Assembly (NCBI GenBank): GCA_029204225.1
Contig: CM055107.1
Location: forward strand, 25,129,391-25,193,390
From: Diphasiastrum complanatum
Taxonomy: Eukaryota > Streptophyta > Lycopodiopsida > Lycopodiales > Lycopodiaceae
Direction of reading: 5' to 3'
Length of the DNA stretch: 64,000 nt
Positions within the stretch are counted from its first letter, which is position 1, and the number at the start of each line of letters is the position of its first letter. This document shows positions 48,516 through 60,893 of this stretch, piece after piece. The position numbers were made by a program, and so were the translations under genes. Under the pieces are notes generated by a model. It was not told the DNA's origin and did no database searches. It saw only the letters and a program-made list of their open reading frames with translations.

Positions 48516-49184
48516 CCATCAGCAGCCAGAAAAATCTGCCTGCACTCACAAACATTACCCCTACCTTACCTTTGCATCATCGAAATGAACAAAAGATGCA
48601 TCCAATTTACGATCAAAACCCACACCATCATCGATGAAAAACACTTCACCTCTTCCATTTTCCTGAATCTGTCAATCCATTTCTCTGATACATAGGTATG
48701 ATCGTAATAAAATATTATGAGAAATTTGATCGAGAGTAGGAATGGAGCCTGATCGCAAATGCAAACACTGATTTGATTCTGATTCTTGCACTTTTCGAGC
48801 ATTCGTCCAATCACGGACGCTGGAGGAGCCTGGAGGCCATAGCACTGCGCAGGAGGTAGCTTCCGTACATATAGGTCGTACGGGTCACTTGCCACGCCCT
48901 TACTGACACTCAAGATTTGAGGGCGCACCACTTGGATTTTCCAACGTGGCATACTAGCTAGTCATTAATGAAATTAAAGGTTCATTACAAAACTCTGATT
49001 CAAATATTTTAGAAGGTTATAGCCATAAAAACGTGGCAAAGATCTGAACATTTATCACAAAATCCAACGGTTGCGGGCATTAAATCACCTCCCCCGCCGA
49101 TGGGGCTTTAGAGCGTCGGTGGCATGTGTTTGGGGTTTGGCCCTGGCACAGTTGAATCAGTGTTGGGCGGGTAAATATAGGTGG
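48516..49184. other. Spacer, no supported gene
   Basis: A minus-strand open frame from an ATG at 48952 (MPRWKIQVVRPQILSVSKGV) has no recognised domain; probably chance or an old repeat end. Confidence 0.3.
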
Positions 49185-49192
49185 CCGGGTGG

Positions 49193-49407
49193 CAGTGTTC
49201 GGGAAACTTTTTTGAGGTTTCCCTAAAAAATCCCATATCTAAAGGAATTTTTCGGCTACTAGCAGGGGATATGCTTCAACTTGCCGGTTTTTCCCTATAA
49301 AATCTTAAATTTATCACGTAAAAAACCTTGCAAAATTTTGTAGTTGTTGGTTTTGGAGAAAAGATGCTGGTTCCATTCCTTAAGAATGTCGGCTTTCCCG
49401 AACACTG
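49193..49407. mobile_element. hAT-type MITE, 215 bp
   Basis: Terminal inverted repeats of 14 bp, CAGTGTTCGGGAAA and its complement TTTCCCGAACACTG, are flanked by an 8-bp direct repeat with one mismatch (CCGGGTGG at 49185-49192, CCGAGTGG at 49408-49415). The CA-TG ends and 8-bp target duplication are the hallmarks of hAT elements. No coding capacity, so it would need a transposase in trans. Confidence 0.85.
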
Positions 49408-49415
49408 CCGAGTGG

Positions 49416-50129
49416 TATCATCAATGGTATCAACAATGGTATTGTAGAACATACCCGACCAGTATATGATTTTGTCATACTACGGTCTATACCCGACCCG
49501 GGCTCGTTTTAGCCCATCAATGCACATATTGATACCCGGATTAGGGTCAAATAAAAAATTAACATGGTATCAATGTAGCATCCATTTTTAGTTGGTTTTC
49601 AAATTTTACAGATGGGATAATTATTATTCATGGTGTCCAAAGACATTGGTGGGCACCAACAAAGTATTGGCCTTTAAGATAAAAATGTGAGAGAGCTTGT
49701 GAGGTGAAAAATTTTTTTAACCTTTATTGTAAAGTGAAAAAGTCTTCTTATGACATTTTCTTATGTTGTAATCATTCTTTCATTATTTTATCTCCATTTT
49801 GAACTGTTTCAATTACTATTTTTTAATTCTAGGTATGTCATTTGATAGATTTATTATTAATGTGCAATTCTGGCTTTGACTTTGTCAAATAAATGGGAAT
49901 ATATCACACAATAGAAATAAGACCCTTGAATCCATAATGCTAACAAAAATAACTATATCATATAAGAATGTTCTGATGTCATGGAATTACTTAAAATAAC
50001 CTGACACAATATCTTTTTAGTCAACATTTAACTCAACTACATGAAAAGCTATGTGTATGATAAAGCATGTGCAATAAATCATATTGACAAGAAATGATGA
50101 TGAAGGCATAAGAAAAGTTAAAGTTGCAT
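49416..50129. other. AT-rich spacer
   Basis: No gene; short repeats of GGTATCAA at 49425-49445 only. Confidence 0.35.
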
Positions 50130-50998
50130 TGTCTAATGAATTCAAGACGGAATAGAAGTTTCTAAAGGTAGCGATTTTACTTTTATAAGTCAATCAAAGT
50201 ATGCTACTTCCATTCTTGAAGAGTTTGACATGAAAGATTGTAATGGGATTGACACCCCTATGGAGCATGTTGTTAAAGTTTCTAATGATGGTGATGAAGC
50301 ATCCTTTGAGGACATCACACTCTTTAGAAACCTTATAGGCTCCTTAATCTATATAACAATCACTAGACCAGATTTGAGTTATTGTGTAAGCAAGTTAAGT
50401 CAACACATGCAAGGTCCTTTGATACATCATTGGAAAAGTGCCAAAAGAGTACTTAGATATATCTCTTTCACTAGCTTTTTTGGCATTCTCTATCAAGGAT
50501 CTAACTTGCACTTGAGGGCATACTCGGATTCGGATTTTGCAGGTGACAAGATGGATATGAAATCCATAAGTGCATTTTCTACTTTCATTTGTGGAGGAGT
50601 GATATCTTGGCTTTCCAAAAAGCAAGATACTATCTCACTTTCCTCTTGTGAAGCCGAGTACAAGGCCTTGATCTCAACAACAAAAGAACTCTTTTGGCTA
50701 AGAAGACTTTTGAAGGAGCTTCAAGTGATGAAGGCAGAGGAGATCCCTTGTATCTATTGTGGTAATCAAGCATCTCAACAAATTGCTACAAATCCTATCT
50801 TTCATGCTAGAACAAAGCATATTGAGATAGCTCATCACTTTGTGAGGGAGAAGGTGCAATCCAAGGAGGTACAACTTCATCATGTGCCATCATAGTGCAC
50901 AGCTGATATCTTAACCAAGCCTTTGCCTAAAGATCCATTTTTCAAGTTAAGATTTGCTGTTGGAATTGTAGATAGATGTACATTGGATTTACCAAGTT
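50130..50998 (+). pseudogene. Copia RT end and RNase H
   Basis: The plus strand codes for the end of reverse transcriptase and RNase H: YATSILEEFDMKDCNG, FRNLIGSLIYITITRPDLSY, AYSDSDFAGDKMDMKS, ISLSSCEAEYKALIS, then HARTKHIEIAHHFVREKVQS and DILTKPLPKDPFFKLRF. The RNase H catalytic acidic residues (SDSDFAGD, EAEY) are present. One stop at 50893 breaks an otherwise open frame. It ends just before a polypurine tract and 3' LTR, so it is the true 3' end of a plus-strand copia whose 5' part is lost. Confidence 0.85.
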
Positions 50999-51000
50999 AG

Positions 51001-51540
51001 AATTGAGGAGGAGTGTTGAAATTGTCACTTCTAACTTGGTTGATGTAATATGTTAATCTTGCGATCTAGGTTCATATTGAGATCTCACATGTGTGGAGCC
51101 TATTCCCATGTGTGAAAGGAAGTAGAAAATGTACTTGTATATAGTTAGATTCATTTTAGATAAATCTACACAAGTGACTTTTGACCAGAATCTAAGAAAA
51201 AGTCATTTTGGTCAATTTTTTTGTAATGAGCTTGCACTTCCATGTGAATGAGTAAATGCTCCCACATGTCAAGATGTTATTCACACATGTGGATCTGAAT
51301 CTACTTCATGATAAGATATACATATTCTCCTAGATCCTATTTTATAGGAAAGATTCCTATTTTGTGGAGATTGGCATTTGGATTCTAGCTAGTAGGATAA
51401 GTCAACTTTGATCTATGGGCATATCTTGCTCCTATTGGTAGATCTACATGATGTGGCACTCCCCACATGTGTGAAGACCTGCTGGACTTGTATACAAGTC
51501 TGTTGGATTTCTATCCTCTCCATCCCTGTTCTCTGTTAAT
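51001..51540 (+). repeat. Copia polypurine tract and 3' LTR
   Basis: AATTGAGGAGGAG (51001-51013) is a polypurine tract, followed at 51014 by the LTR start TGTTGAAATTGTCAC. The LTR contains paired CACATGTG words like the LTR at 31699-32334 and appears to be a relative of it. Its 3' end is not certain; ~51540 is an estimate. Confidence 0.6.
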
Positions 51541-52847
51541 CTAGATCCATTCATTGAGTTGTTGTAAATATTTGAACAGTCGCATACTCTACAGAAATAC
51601 AAAGGAATTGGTGACAGTGTTACCCGATAGTTCGGCCACCTCTTCTTTGTTGGCCACCCTCTCTTATTCGGCTATCATCAATTGTTCGGCCATACCCGAT
51701 TGGTCGCTCATCCTAGACCATTTGAGCAGATTCTCTTATTCGGCTTATCTCGAACAATTGGCCGCAATCTGACTATATTGATTCTAATCAACAAGTACAC
51801 ACATCACAACAGGACAAAATCAAATATTGTCCGATGGCGACTGCCAACAACATGTAGTGCCTTAACCTAATTGTAAACTACAGATTAACCATTCTTTTGA
51901 TTAGTTAGCCATGTGTATATAACCAGCAACCTATCAGTTGCTCCGTTAGCTACATTCACTATCTGCTGGAGAGCGCAATTGTCTTTCTCTTTCCTTGTTA
52001 CTACTAAGTATTGTCTCAAAAAGATTGCCTCTCTGTCTACATTCAGACTGTATTTTCTACACGACTAATCTGTCAATATTCCAGCAATTAGGTTGTGTAT
52101 GTTGAATGCTTATTTCTTTTCATTGTCAAATAGATTCACGCTCGTAGATAAACTTACTCATAGATTAAAACTGCTCTCACTGTAGCTAATGGCTATGATC
52201 AATTTGAAGACCTATTGATGACATAGCCACACATTTTCAGCAACTCTATGAAAATAATATATATTATCCACATAGACCACTTTTGGTTTCATGCAGGGAT
52301 GTCAGTAACATGTACTCTACTCAATTCTTATCTAGTATAATGGTTCTTATGCAAAATTTTGAGAAATTTTATCATTTTATCTATTGTGTTAGGGGCTATT
52401 TTGTGATTTGTATTGTAGTAGTCATTTAACATTCATATATGTTGTAACCATGTTTATATTTGGATATGACTTTGTTGTTTATTGCCATTGTATTGGAGAG
52501 AAATGCCTTGAACTTACAAACTCTAGTGGTCGCGCCATGTTGGATACAACAATCTTGGCAAAACACATGGATTGTCCATGCACAAAAATTGAGTTGTTTG
52601 AAATGGTGGGCCGGTATGAGTAGCCCTAAACCTATCCCTAATGCTAATTTTGGTGGATCTTTCATCTTTACCAAGTTAGGGTTGGAATCTTGGAGATCCC
52701 TCAACAATGTAAAACCACCAAAAATAGCTCCTACTTTTTCTCTCTTGTATCTAAGCATGATTTGGACTCATTCCAAAGGTTCTATCACTTAGGTCAATTT
52801 GAGAACATCCTTATGAATGGAATCCTATGCTATTTGGCACGTGTGAC
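51541..52847. other. LTR-like promoter region and copia LTR remainder
   Basis: A TATA-like GTGTATATAACC at ~51913 with a pyrimidine-rich leader after it suggests an LTR of another element, perhaps starting TGTTACCCGATAG at 51617. The stretch ending at 52847 should, on the minus strand, continue the copia LTR interrupted by the gypsy insertion. Open frames on both strands at 52408-52792 show no domain. Confidence 0.35.
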
Positions 52848-53670
52848 TGTTGGAAGTATTTCTAGTTCGTGTGGTGGCTAGATCTACTTACGGGTGTAGT
52901 ATAGGGATGTAGAGATTCATCCACTTTTTAAGTTTCTACAACAAGCTTCAACAGAAATACGAAAATAAAACAATGATGAAGCACTAAGGCTTACCCAACT
53001 AGTGCCCGAAACAGAAATGAAATTAACTGAGATGACAAAATACAAAACCTTACTAAGGTTTGCCCAACTAGCAAGGTGATTAGACTAAATCCTAGGTTAA
53101 CACCTAAAGAGTAATAAAATGAGATTGCGGCAAATACTAAGCAAATAAGCAATAATGAACATGCCACAATAAAACCAATGAAAAAAAAGGCAAGAGGAGG
53201 CCCGAGCATCTTCCCTCAAGCTATGCACCTTTCCAAAGGGAACACAAATGAAATAGAATGATAATTCTCCAAAATAGAGAGCAAGATAGCTTAATCTCAA
53301 AAGTGTCGTTTACAATGCAAATACCTCTCCTTTTATGGCAAGGAGGGTCTTCCATAAGTATCTACTAACTTATGGGACTAATCTGTTTCTAGCCTTTCTA
53401 GAACTTCTAACTTAGGATTTAGAACTTCAAATTTCTTAACTTAGGAAAACTTAAGATAAAATATTTCTAATCTTAAGTTTCCTAAGTCTAAGTTCTAAAT
53501 CTAAGTTTAAGCTTTTTTATTATTATTTAAGTTTCTACTCATGGACTTACAAAACACATGCCATGGCTGAAGTTTATTGACAGATACTCATACGTGGTCT
53601 TACAAAACACATGCCACGGAGTTTTATTTCTTTCTTTTTTATTTTCTCTGCATTAGCACAGTTGCTAACA
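52848..53670 (-). repeat. Gypsy 3' LTR
   Basis: 823 bp, TGTTGGAAGTATTTC to GTTGCTAACA on plus. It is the 3' LTR in the sense of the element. It pairs with 61748-62568. Confidence 0.93.
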
Positions 53671-53684
53671 TTATCTCCCTTCTT
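53671..53684 (-). other. Gypsy polypurine tract
   Basis: The minus strand reads AAGAAGGGAGATAA directly before the 3' LTR start TGTTAGC. Confidence 0.8.
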
Positions 53685-53819
53685 ATTGGATTGGTGGTCC
53701 CACACCAATCGACGCCTTTTTGTCCTGGATCTTTTGTGCTTCTTGGAGGCAAGACTGTTGCTGTCGGGAGTGGTAGATTGTCATGCCGATGCCCTCCATC
53801 ATTTGCCACCGTAATTTGT

Positions 53820-56800
53820 TCAGGAAGGGCATGGGTTTGTAATAATGGAGCATACCCTAGAGAAAGTTATGGGTTTTCCATAGCTCCACCATATCAACGT
53901 GTAGGGCAGAAGTGAGTGCAGCACGATAATAGAGCCTTGCAATGTTGATATGGTCGTCTTGCGTGCGCAAGAGTTTATTGATATCAAGGGCAATTGGGGG
54001 TAACCCTCGATCCCAAAAACTTCTGAGTTCTGCCAGAAATGCCACCAGGTCGCACTTATCCGCAAAATATCTGACATCGCAATTAGGATTGCCATGGTGC
54101 TTCTGGTAGAATGCTCAGCAGTTGGTGACCATGTCTTCGGCTAAGTTGTCAGTATCCACGCCTATGGGTTTAGGTCAAAAGATCATGTTCTTGACCTTGG
54201 TGGCAGGAAACAGTTCTCGCCTCACTACTGGATAGTAATAAGGATTGGTGCATATGTAGGAGGGAGCTTTGAGATACCGTGCCATTGAGGTCTTACTTTG
54301 CAGGAAGAGCTGATGATGCCAGAGAGGTTGTGGATCCAAGAGTTTGACTGCTGCTTTATGTGTCTGACACTGGTCCAAATCTGGCAGTATGTAGCCACCT
54401 CGCTCTTTTGTTGTTGGATACTTTTTTGCAAACTCCTGAGAGGCGCGCAACTCCTTGCTTGGTTTTGTGGGCGTGATTCTGTGCCGGATGGTTGGTGCTT
54501 CAGAGGCAGTCTCGTGTTTGGTTTGTGGATGGGGTTCAGGAGAGAGAGGAGGCGAGCGGTTAGCTTCTGTAATTCTTTGTGACTCAGGAGAAAATTGTCG
54601 TGGAATAAAGGTGAGATTAGTGGTGTCGAGAGGGTTAGAAGCGGTGGAAGGGAAAAGATAATGTTGTGAGCTGGTACCTCCAGAGCCCGACGGATTGGTT
54701 GGTGTTTGAGCTCCTTTCCCCAGGGGTTGGCCTTGAAATGCGGAGCCTTGAGTTGTAGGAGGAGGCTATTGGAATCCTGCTCCATCTCCACCATCTGGTC
54801 CATCAAAGTGGTGCCCCGAATCATGGAATTGGGCGTGCTCTGCATGAACCGACGGGGTCAACTGGGCAACAGCCTTTAAGCATTCTTCCAAGGTGGCTAT
54901 GTGCTGGTTTAGGGCCTCGATGGAAGCAATGTATGATTGTTGTAATTTTGAGAATTGCTCCATCGTGGCTTTCAGCTTTTGGGCCAGTGTTTGATAGGCC
55001 ACCACTGGAATGGCAGTTCCCTCAGGAATAGCTGGTGGTGCAAAGTCGTTGAAGTCCACCATTTCCAACTGTTCCTTCATAGCGGAACGTGCTGCTTGTG
55101 AATCTACTATAGCCTCATCCTTTTCAGCGTTGAGAGTATCGATGGTTTGCTGCATGTTGGATACCTTCAGCTGGAGCTAGTTCTGGAGGTGGAGTAGCAT
55201 CTGCTATTGTTGTTAATTGTAATTTGTTAGGTTCTGGATCTACAGCTATTGTTGTTTGTTTTCCTCCCCAGCCTTGTTTTTTCTTTCCGAAGGCCCACCA
55301 TTGCACCATCGTCATATTGCCGCATAGTATATTGTCTCCCTAGGGTGCCGAATAGATTGTATTGGAGCTCATTCACCAACCATACCGCTTTTTGGGCTGC
55401 AAGAGATAGCTGCCCCCAAGGACCAATGTCAGGGAGGGTGCGTGTGTAGTTAGGATACAACATTGGGTTAAATGGTAGAAAATCAGGAGCAGGTCTAGAC
55501 GGAGGTGTATGAAAGGCAGGTGGGGGTGATTGTGGATTGAGGGGTGGGGAGATACTACGTGGCGGAGATTGTTGGATTGGGTTAGTGGTGACAGTGGTTG
55601 ATGGAAGTGCAATTAGTAATTGTAATGCAAAATCGTCTACGTTGATTGTGGAGTCAAGTAGGGTGGAGATTTGTACATGTGAGGGCTTTTGTGAAAGTGT
55701 GAAAGTGAAGCCCATGCTGAGAGTTAGTGAGGGTGTGGAGGTGGCAGTAAATGGTGGGGGTGGTGGTGGGAGTGTGAGAGCAAGTAATGGAGAGGAGATT
55801 GCTTGTGTGGACGGAATCACGCACATAGGATCAGAGCCGGAAGTGCCTGCCGTTCCGGAGCTGTCTGCTGCTGCTGCTACTACTTGTCGGTGTTGTTGGG
55901 CCTGGTGAAGTAAGGTCGCCTGCTACTCTAGGACCTCCTTTGTGACCTGAGATAGTTTAAGGCTCCCTTCGGATTCAGCATATTCCACCCCGATGTCACT
56001 GGATAGAATGTCATGTGGGACATTAGCATCTGTGCTGATTGCCTTTCCTTTCTGCTTCTTAGTAGGTGGGGCTGGTGAGACCAGGTCTGCTGTTGGTTGG
56101 GGGGTGGCTCACTTTTTTGTGCTTGGATAAACATCATCCAATTCCTTGATGGCAGCAGCCGCCCTAGATCCCAATTGTTTGGTGACCAACATGTGGAGGA
56201 GATATCCACATTTGATAGTTGGTTTGCGGGCTTTTTGAGCTCCGCACAGCTTCTCTGCTACCTTCTCAGCCCACTTGTAATTTTGAGTGGGATCGTCCAT
56301 GGTGAGGGTCAGAGAAAAGAGGTCGCTCGGTGGGATGCGATCCATCCTGGTGGTATGCACTGCAACCATGGTGACGAGGATCTCTGAGGCAGTCCGTAGT
56401 TGGGGATCCGTGATGAGGCAGATAGCAATCCCGTCGTTGGTTTGGGCAATGGTTTTTTTGTCGTCTGTCAGAAATTTTGTGAAGTACTTGGCATCATAGC
56501 TGGTGCCCTTTCCATGGATTGTCTCTCCAAGATTAGGAAAGCTGATGCTCTAGAGATCTCCAGGAGAGACGTTGATAATAGAATAGCTGCCACTCTTGGA
56601 TGTAATCCGAAAAGTTTGGAACTCATCCGAATAGGTGGAGTAGGCTGCTAAGATGAGGCTCTCGCTCTGCTGGTCCCGGAAAAGAGTCAGATCAAAGCCA
56701 AGGTTGGTGAGGATATCCTTGGCCAGTGTGAGCTGCTCGACATAATTCTTAAGATAGATCATGACTATATCCCCTAAATAAGGACGAGGGGGTTTATGGC

Positions 56801-56894
56801 GATGCAAGCTAAGTGAGGAATCGTGGGAAGCCATGATAGCAGTGATTTTAGATTGCTTTGAGAATTCTAAATATTTTGAAAAAAAATTTGGCAT
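53820..56894 (-). pseudogene. Extra ORF between integrase and 3' LTR
   Basis: From the ATG at 56894 the minus strand codes with interruptions (stops near 56550, 56109, 55920, 55227, 54766, 54175) for roughly 950 residues. First comes a globular domain (PRPYLGDIVMIYLKNYVEQL; KCGYLLHMLVTKQLGSRAAA), then Pro/Ser/Thr-rich low complexity (55.9-55.4 kb), a coiled coil (LAQKLKATMEQFSKLQQSYI at ~54.9 kb), and a second globular part (KHHGNPNCDVRYFADKCDLV at ~54.1 kb). It is not gag or pol. Tat/Athila gypsy lineages often carry an additional ORF in this position; function unknown. No membrane segment or signal peptide typical of envelope proteins was seen. Confidence 0.6.
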
Positions 56895-57501
56895 GAACTC
56901 GAGAGCAGTAATCTAAAATGAACTCGTGGAGAGAAAGTGGAGGACTATATATAGACTTTTTTTGGCAGGAATTCGTAACTTCACCCTGAAATCGTCCTCA
57001 GTGTCCACGATTTGGTAAGGATGGTCGCGAATTTTGAGGCAAAACGTTATGAGGGCCCACGAATTCTTGTAAGGGATTTTTTTTGCCAAAAGAGAAAAAA
57101 CGTCTGACAGTGCAAAAATGTGTGTGATCATAATTTGCAGAGATAGCAGAGAAATCGTGAGATCAATTTGAACTGCAGCGAATTGTCTTCGAATTTTGAG
57201 GATGGATATCTCATGAATAAAACTACATTTTTCTGTTTTAGACATTTTTTTTATCGAGACATAATTTGCGGAGGCCAAAAATGGATCGTGCTCTGTAAAA
57301 AGGGGTCAGGCGAATTTTATCTGAGATATTGTGAAAAAGTTTCTTCTGAAACAAATGACTTTTGTGGTTTTCTCATAGAAGACTGTTGGTATACCTGATC
57401 TGATAGTATCTTGATGGGTGGAACAAGAAAGCACAGCAAAAATGTTGTCGAAATGGCATGCATACAATAAAAAGAAAGAAAAACAGTAGGAAAGAAAACA
57501 G

Positions 57502-58392
57502 CTAATACATATCAAGATATAAACAGGGTTCATTGTACTTTCTCAGTCGACTCCCATTGACCACAGTGTCGAGGATATCGCCTTGAAGGGTTTGGAGTTG
57601 GACATATCTAGAGGCAAAGATTTTTTTAATGACGTAAGGTCCTTGGCCAGAAAATTTCAGTTTGCCTTTGAAGGCTTTGGCCTGGTATAGCAAGACCTTA
57701 TCTTCAATATAGAAATCTCCAAGTTTCAATGATCGATCATGCCATGCTTTTTGTCGTCGTTGGTGGACTTGTTGAGCAAGGATGCTGATCCTTTGTGTTT
57801 CACAAAGTTGCTCCAAATGGAATAACCTATTTGCTAGATTTTGAGGAGTATCGAGCTCAAGGTTATAGGCTACTCGAAGGGAGGGGATATGGAATTCCAC
57901 AAGCATAATGGCTTCTTGGCCATATGTGAGCTGGAAAGGGGTTAAGCATGTAGCTCGCTTTGGGGTGGTGCGATAAGCCCAGAGAGCAGCATGGAGTTTG
58001 AGTTCCCAATCAGATCGGCTAGATTCAACGGTTTTGGTGAGAATTCCACATAGGATTTTATTGGTGGATTCTGCTTGGCCATTGCAGCGTTTGAAGTGGT
58101 TTTTCATTTTTTTTTTCATAGTATGACCACGTGGTTGAGGTTTTGGTGGTGGAGATGTGTGTGGATGAGGGACAGTTGGTATGTCATGGAGGATCTCGTC
58201 ATCAATTTGAAAGATAGTCCCCTCCTCACAGAGATCCCATGGATAGTGTGGGCGTTTGGGACGGTAGAATTTTGTCTCAGGTTTTTCAATTGCAACCTTG
58301 GCAACTGGTTCCACCTTGGAAGCATGTTGCGGATAGGTCCTAGGTGGGAGTGCTTCCATATAGTTGAGGATCTGAAGATCAAAAATGTCCAT
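57502..58392 (-). pseudogene. Gypsy pol with in-frame deletion of RT, RNase H, INT core
   Basis: A single open frame of 296 aa joins the protease-RT linker (YRPKRPHYPWDLCEEGTIFQ, TSPPPKPQPRGHTMKKKMKN) directly to the last integrase catalytic block (CNGQAESTNKILCGILTKTV, with the catalytic Glu in QAEST) and the C-terminal domain ending VVNGSRLRKY. Everything between, normally about 1000 residues including polymerase, RNase H and the first two integrase Asp, is absent, yet the frame is kept across the join near 58085. The product could not polymerise or integrate DNA. The plus-strand relative at 16.1-18.1 kb shows the missing parts. Confidence 0.85.
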
Positions 58393-59805
58393 ATCTTCTG
58401 GGCAATTTTGAATTCATAAGATGTTCTCATCAATGAATAAATCGTCTGATTCATTAGTAGGTAGCCATGCAACATTTAGCAGTTCATCATGGTGTGGAAG
58501 AATATCAATAAAATTGACATTGATGATAGGTGTATCTAGAACAGGTAATTGGTCATGATCAATCGGGAGTGGAGAGGTACAATTATCCTGATGCTGAGCA
58601 CAGTAATCGGCATTCACACAATCAATGGTAGCTAGACCGTGACTCCAGTTTATGATATCAGTAGATTTAACATAATGACCTTTTTTGTGGTTGGACTGGT
58701 ATGGCTCAAATACAGAGTTGGTGCTTGAGGATCCCTCGTCATGGATGTGTGTAGGTTTGAGTTTACCCGTTGAGTCAATGGTGATAGAACTGTCATGATT
58801 GTCAAAAGTGACCCGACCTTTGCTCCAGTCATGAACGACTCATGCATTGGTGAGCCACGGACGACCAAGTAGTAATTCATAAGAATAGGCATTATTAGGA
58901 ATATCAAGTACTACGAGATCAACAGAAAACTTGAGACCTCCTAGTCTGATCAGCACGTGCAGAAGGAAACCGGTAGGTCGGATCACACTTTGATCAGCCA
59001 TCCAAAGCTGACAAGTAGGTTTGGCTAGCTTGTCGCTTAGATTTCATTCCATCACGAGGAATGTGGAAATGATATTAACCATGGAACCTCCATTGAGTAC
59101 TGCTAAAACTTCACGAGATTGATGATGGGTAGCTGGGATTTTGATGTTGTCCCGTTCACTGAGTGCATCGGTTAGATGTAAGGGCATTTCAGACAACTCG
59201 TCAATAGTGGTGGTGGTATTGGATTGGATCTGTTGTTTTCACTGGCCAGCATGCTTCCAGAGTACATGGAAGGGAAGAGTGACATTGGCTTGTAGTAGAT
59301 CTCCCCAAACTTCGGTACCTTCAAGGGTTTTGCTTTCAAAGGGCTTGGGAGGTACTTTATGGGAAGAAGAATATTGTTGGTCGGCATTGCGAATTTGCTG
59401 ACGATACTCATGATGCAGCCAAATTTCTTCAGACAGGTGAGGGTAAACTATCGGGGTTGAATCATCACTTGGAGGAACAGCCTGTGGTTGAGTTTTGCTA
59501 GGTGCAAGTGTAGGGGCTTGGCGTTGGGTTTGTGTCCGAGTCAAGACCCAAGCAGGATGTGTTTCGATTGGTAAGGTTTCTACTTGCACTGAATAGATAG
59601 GAGCAGTTGGCTTAGATCGGGATGGGCAGTCCTTCACGTGATGTTCAATATCACAGTTTTCACAAGTTGGGGGAAAGCGGAGTTTATCCTGGCAACGAAT
59701 ACTAGGATGTTTATCTGCACAAATAAAGCATTCTCGTATTGTGGGCAGTTGATGTGCGGCAAAGACAACTTGGTTTGGATTGTAAGCTTGGGCATTGGGA
59801 TCCAC
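58393..59805 (-). pseudogene. Gypsy zinc knuckles and protease
   Basis: Two further knuckles, CFICADKHPSIRC and CENCDIEHHVKDC (spacing CX2CX3HX4C), lie at ~59740-59640. After a linker comes the retropepsin: AVLNGGSMVNIIS near 59100, where the catalytic Asp is replaced by Asn, and YELLLGRPWL near 58880, the conserved flap-to-end segment. A linker with acidic residues leads to the pol remnant. Stops at ~59239, 59047, 58840 and 58414 break it. Confidence 0.75.
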
Positions 59806-60096
59806 TGGTTGAGCATTAGAATCATAGGTATAATAAACAACCGTTTCAGTACAGTACTATGGTTGAGTATTGTCTTCCACATAGTAGGTGGCCAAATCGA
59901 TGACATTCGGATCAAGATAATGGACAGCGTTTTGTGGGGTAGGTTGGTCAACAACAAACTGTTGTCGTGGGGATTGGTATTGATTTGGTGCAGGTGATCG
60001 CAGTTGGTAAACCCCTGGTCGTGGCACAAGTTGTTGTGGTAGGTAAGGGCAGTAAGCTCGATAGATGGTGGGTCTGGTGGCTGTTGGGAAATGATT

Positions 60097-60893
60097 TCAC
60101 AATTGAGGGCATTCATTAGTAGTGTGATGTTGTGAGCAGATTGGACACCAGACATTTTCTCTTGCAGGAAAAGATTTCTCAGCAATCTGTTTCATGGCGA
60201 TTTGGAAATCGGCCATGAGTTTATCCATATGAGATTGTTGAGCTTTTTGCCAGATCTCCATTTGATGTAGAAGTTCAAAAGACCGAGCAATATTATCAGA
60301 CTTCGGGTGATTAGGACGGTCTGGATTCTTAGATTTATTTTCACGATGGTCAAAGTCATCGTCGGAACCTTCGCCTTCTTCACGGATAGCATTGGCCATC
60401 ACATCTTTAAGTTGATCATAAAGGTCAACTGGTTTGAGTTCATGGTGGATGTTTTTTGGCAATCCAAGTAAGAATAGTTTTATGGCCATTCGTTTGGTGA
60501 TATTTTCATCAACGCATTCTACTTTGAGACATTTAAAACGCTCAATGTAGTTTCGGACAGACTCTTCACGACACATCTTGATATGAGTAATTTGAATGAA
60601 CGGGCTATGAGTCAGTTTGGATGGTTTGAAATGCTTGATGAGAGCATCCTTGAGGGATCAGGAGCTTTGAGATTCAAGGACCACTCCTTGGCGGTGCCAT
60701 AGAGTACCATGGAAAATAGGCGAAGCTTTCCAGTTTCAGAGGTATCTCCATAAAAACGGCATGCATTATCAAAGTTTTGGAGAAATTGGACTGGGTTAGA
60801 TTCGTCATCGTACTTTGGTGCATCGATACGTGGAATTCTTCGTTCTAGTCATGGAGGAGTCGGATTAGAAGATTCAGCATAGTCATGAGACAT
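60097..60893 (-). pseudogene. Gypsy gag
   Basis: The ATG at 60893 (MSHDYAESSNPTPP) begins a Ty3-type gag: RIPRIDAPKYDDESNPVQFL, YGTAKEWSLNLKAP, then after a frameshift near 60640 the conserved MCREESVRNYIERFKCLKVE and LFLLGLPKNI, and finally a zinc knuckle CPICSQHHTTNEC. The protein would package element RNA. There is one in-frame stop near 60850 and one frameshift. It lies ~850 bp after the PBS, leaving a long leader. Confidence 0.8.

Noticed and set aside
52408-52792. Overlapping 110-aa open frames on opposite strands
   Set aside because: No domain on either strand; the region is expected to be the rest of an interrupted copia LTR.
54298-56651. Plus-strand open frames inside the gypsy element
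   Set aside because: They are antisense shadows of the minus-strand extra ORF.
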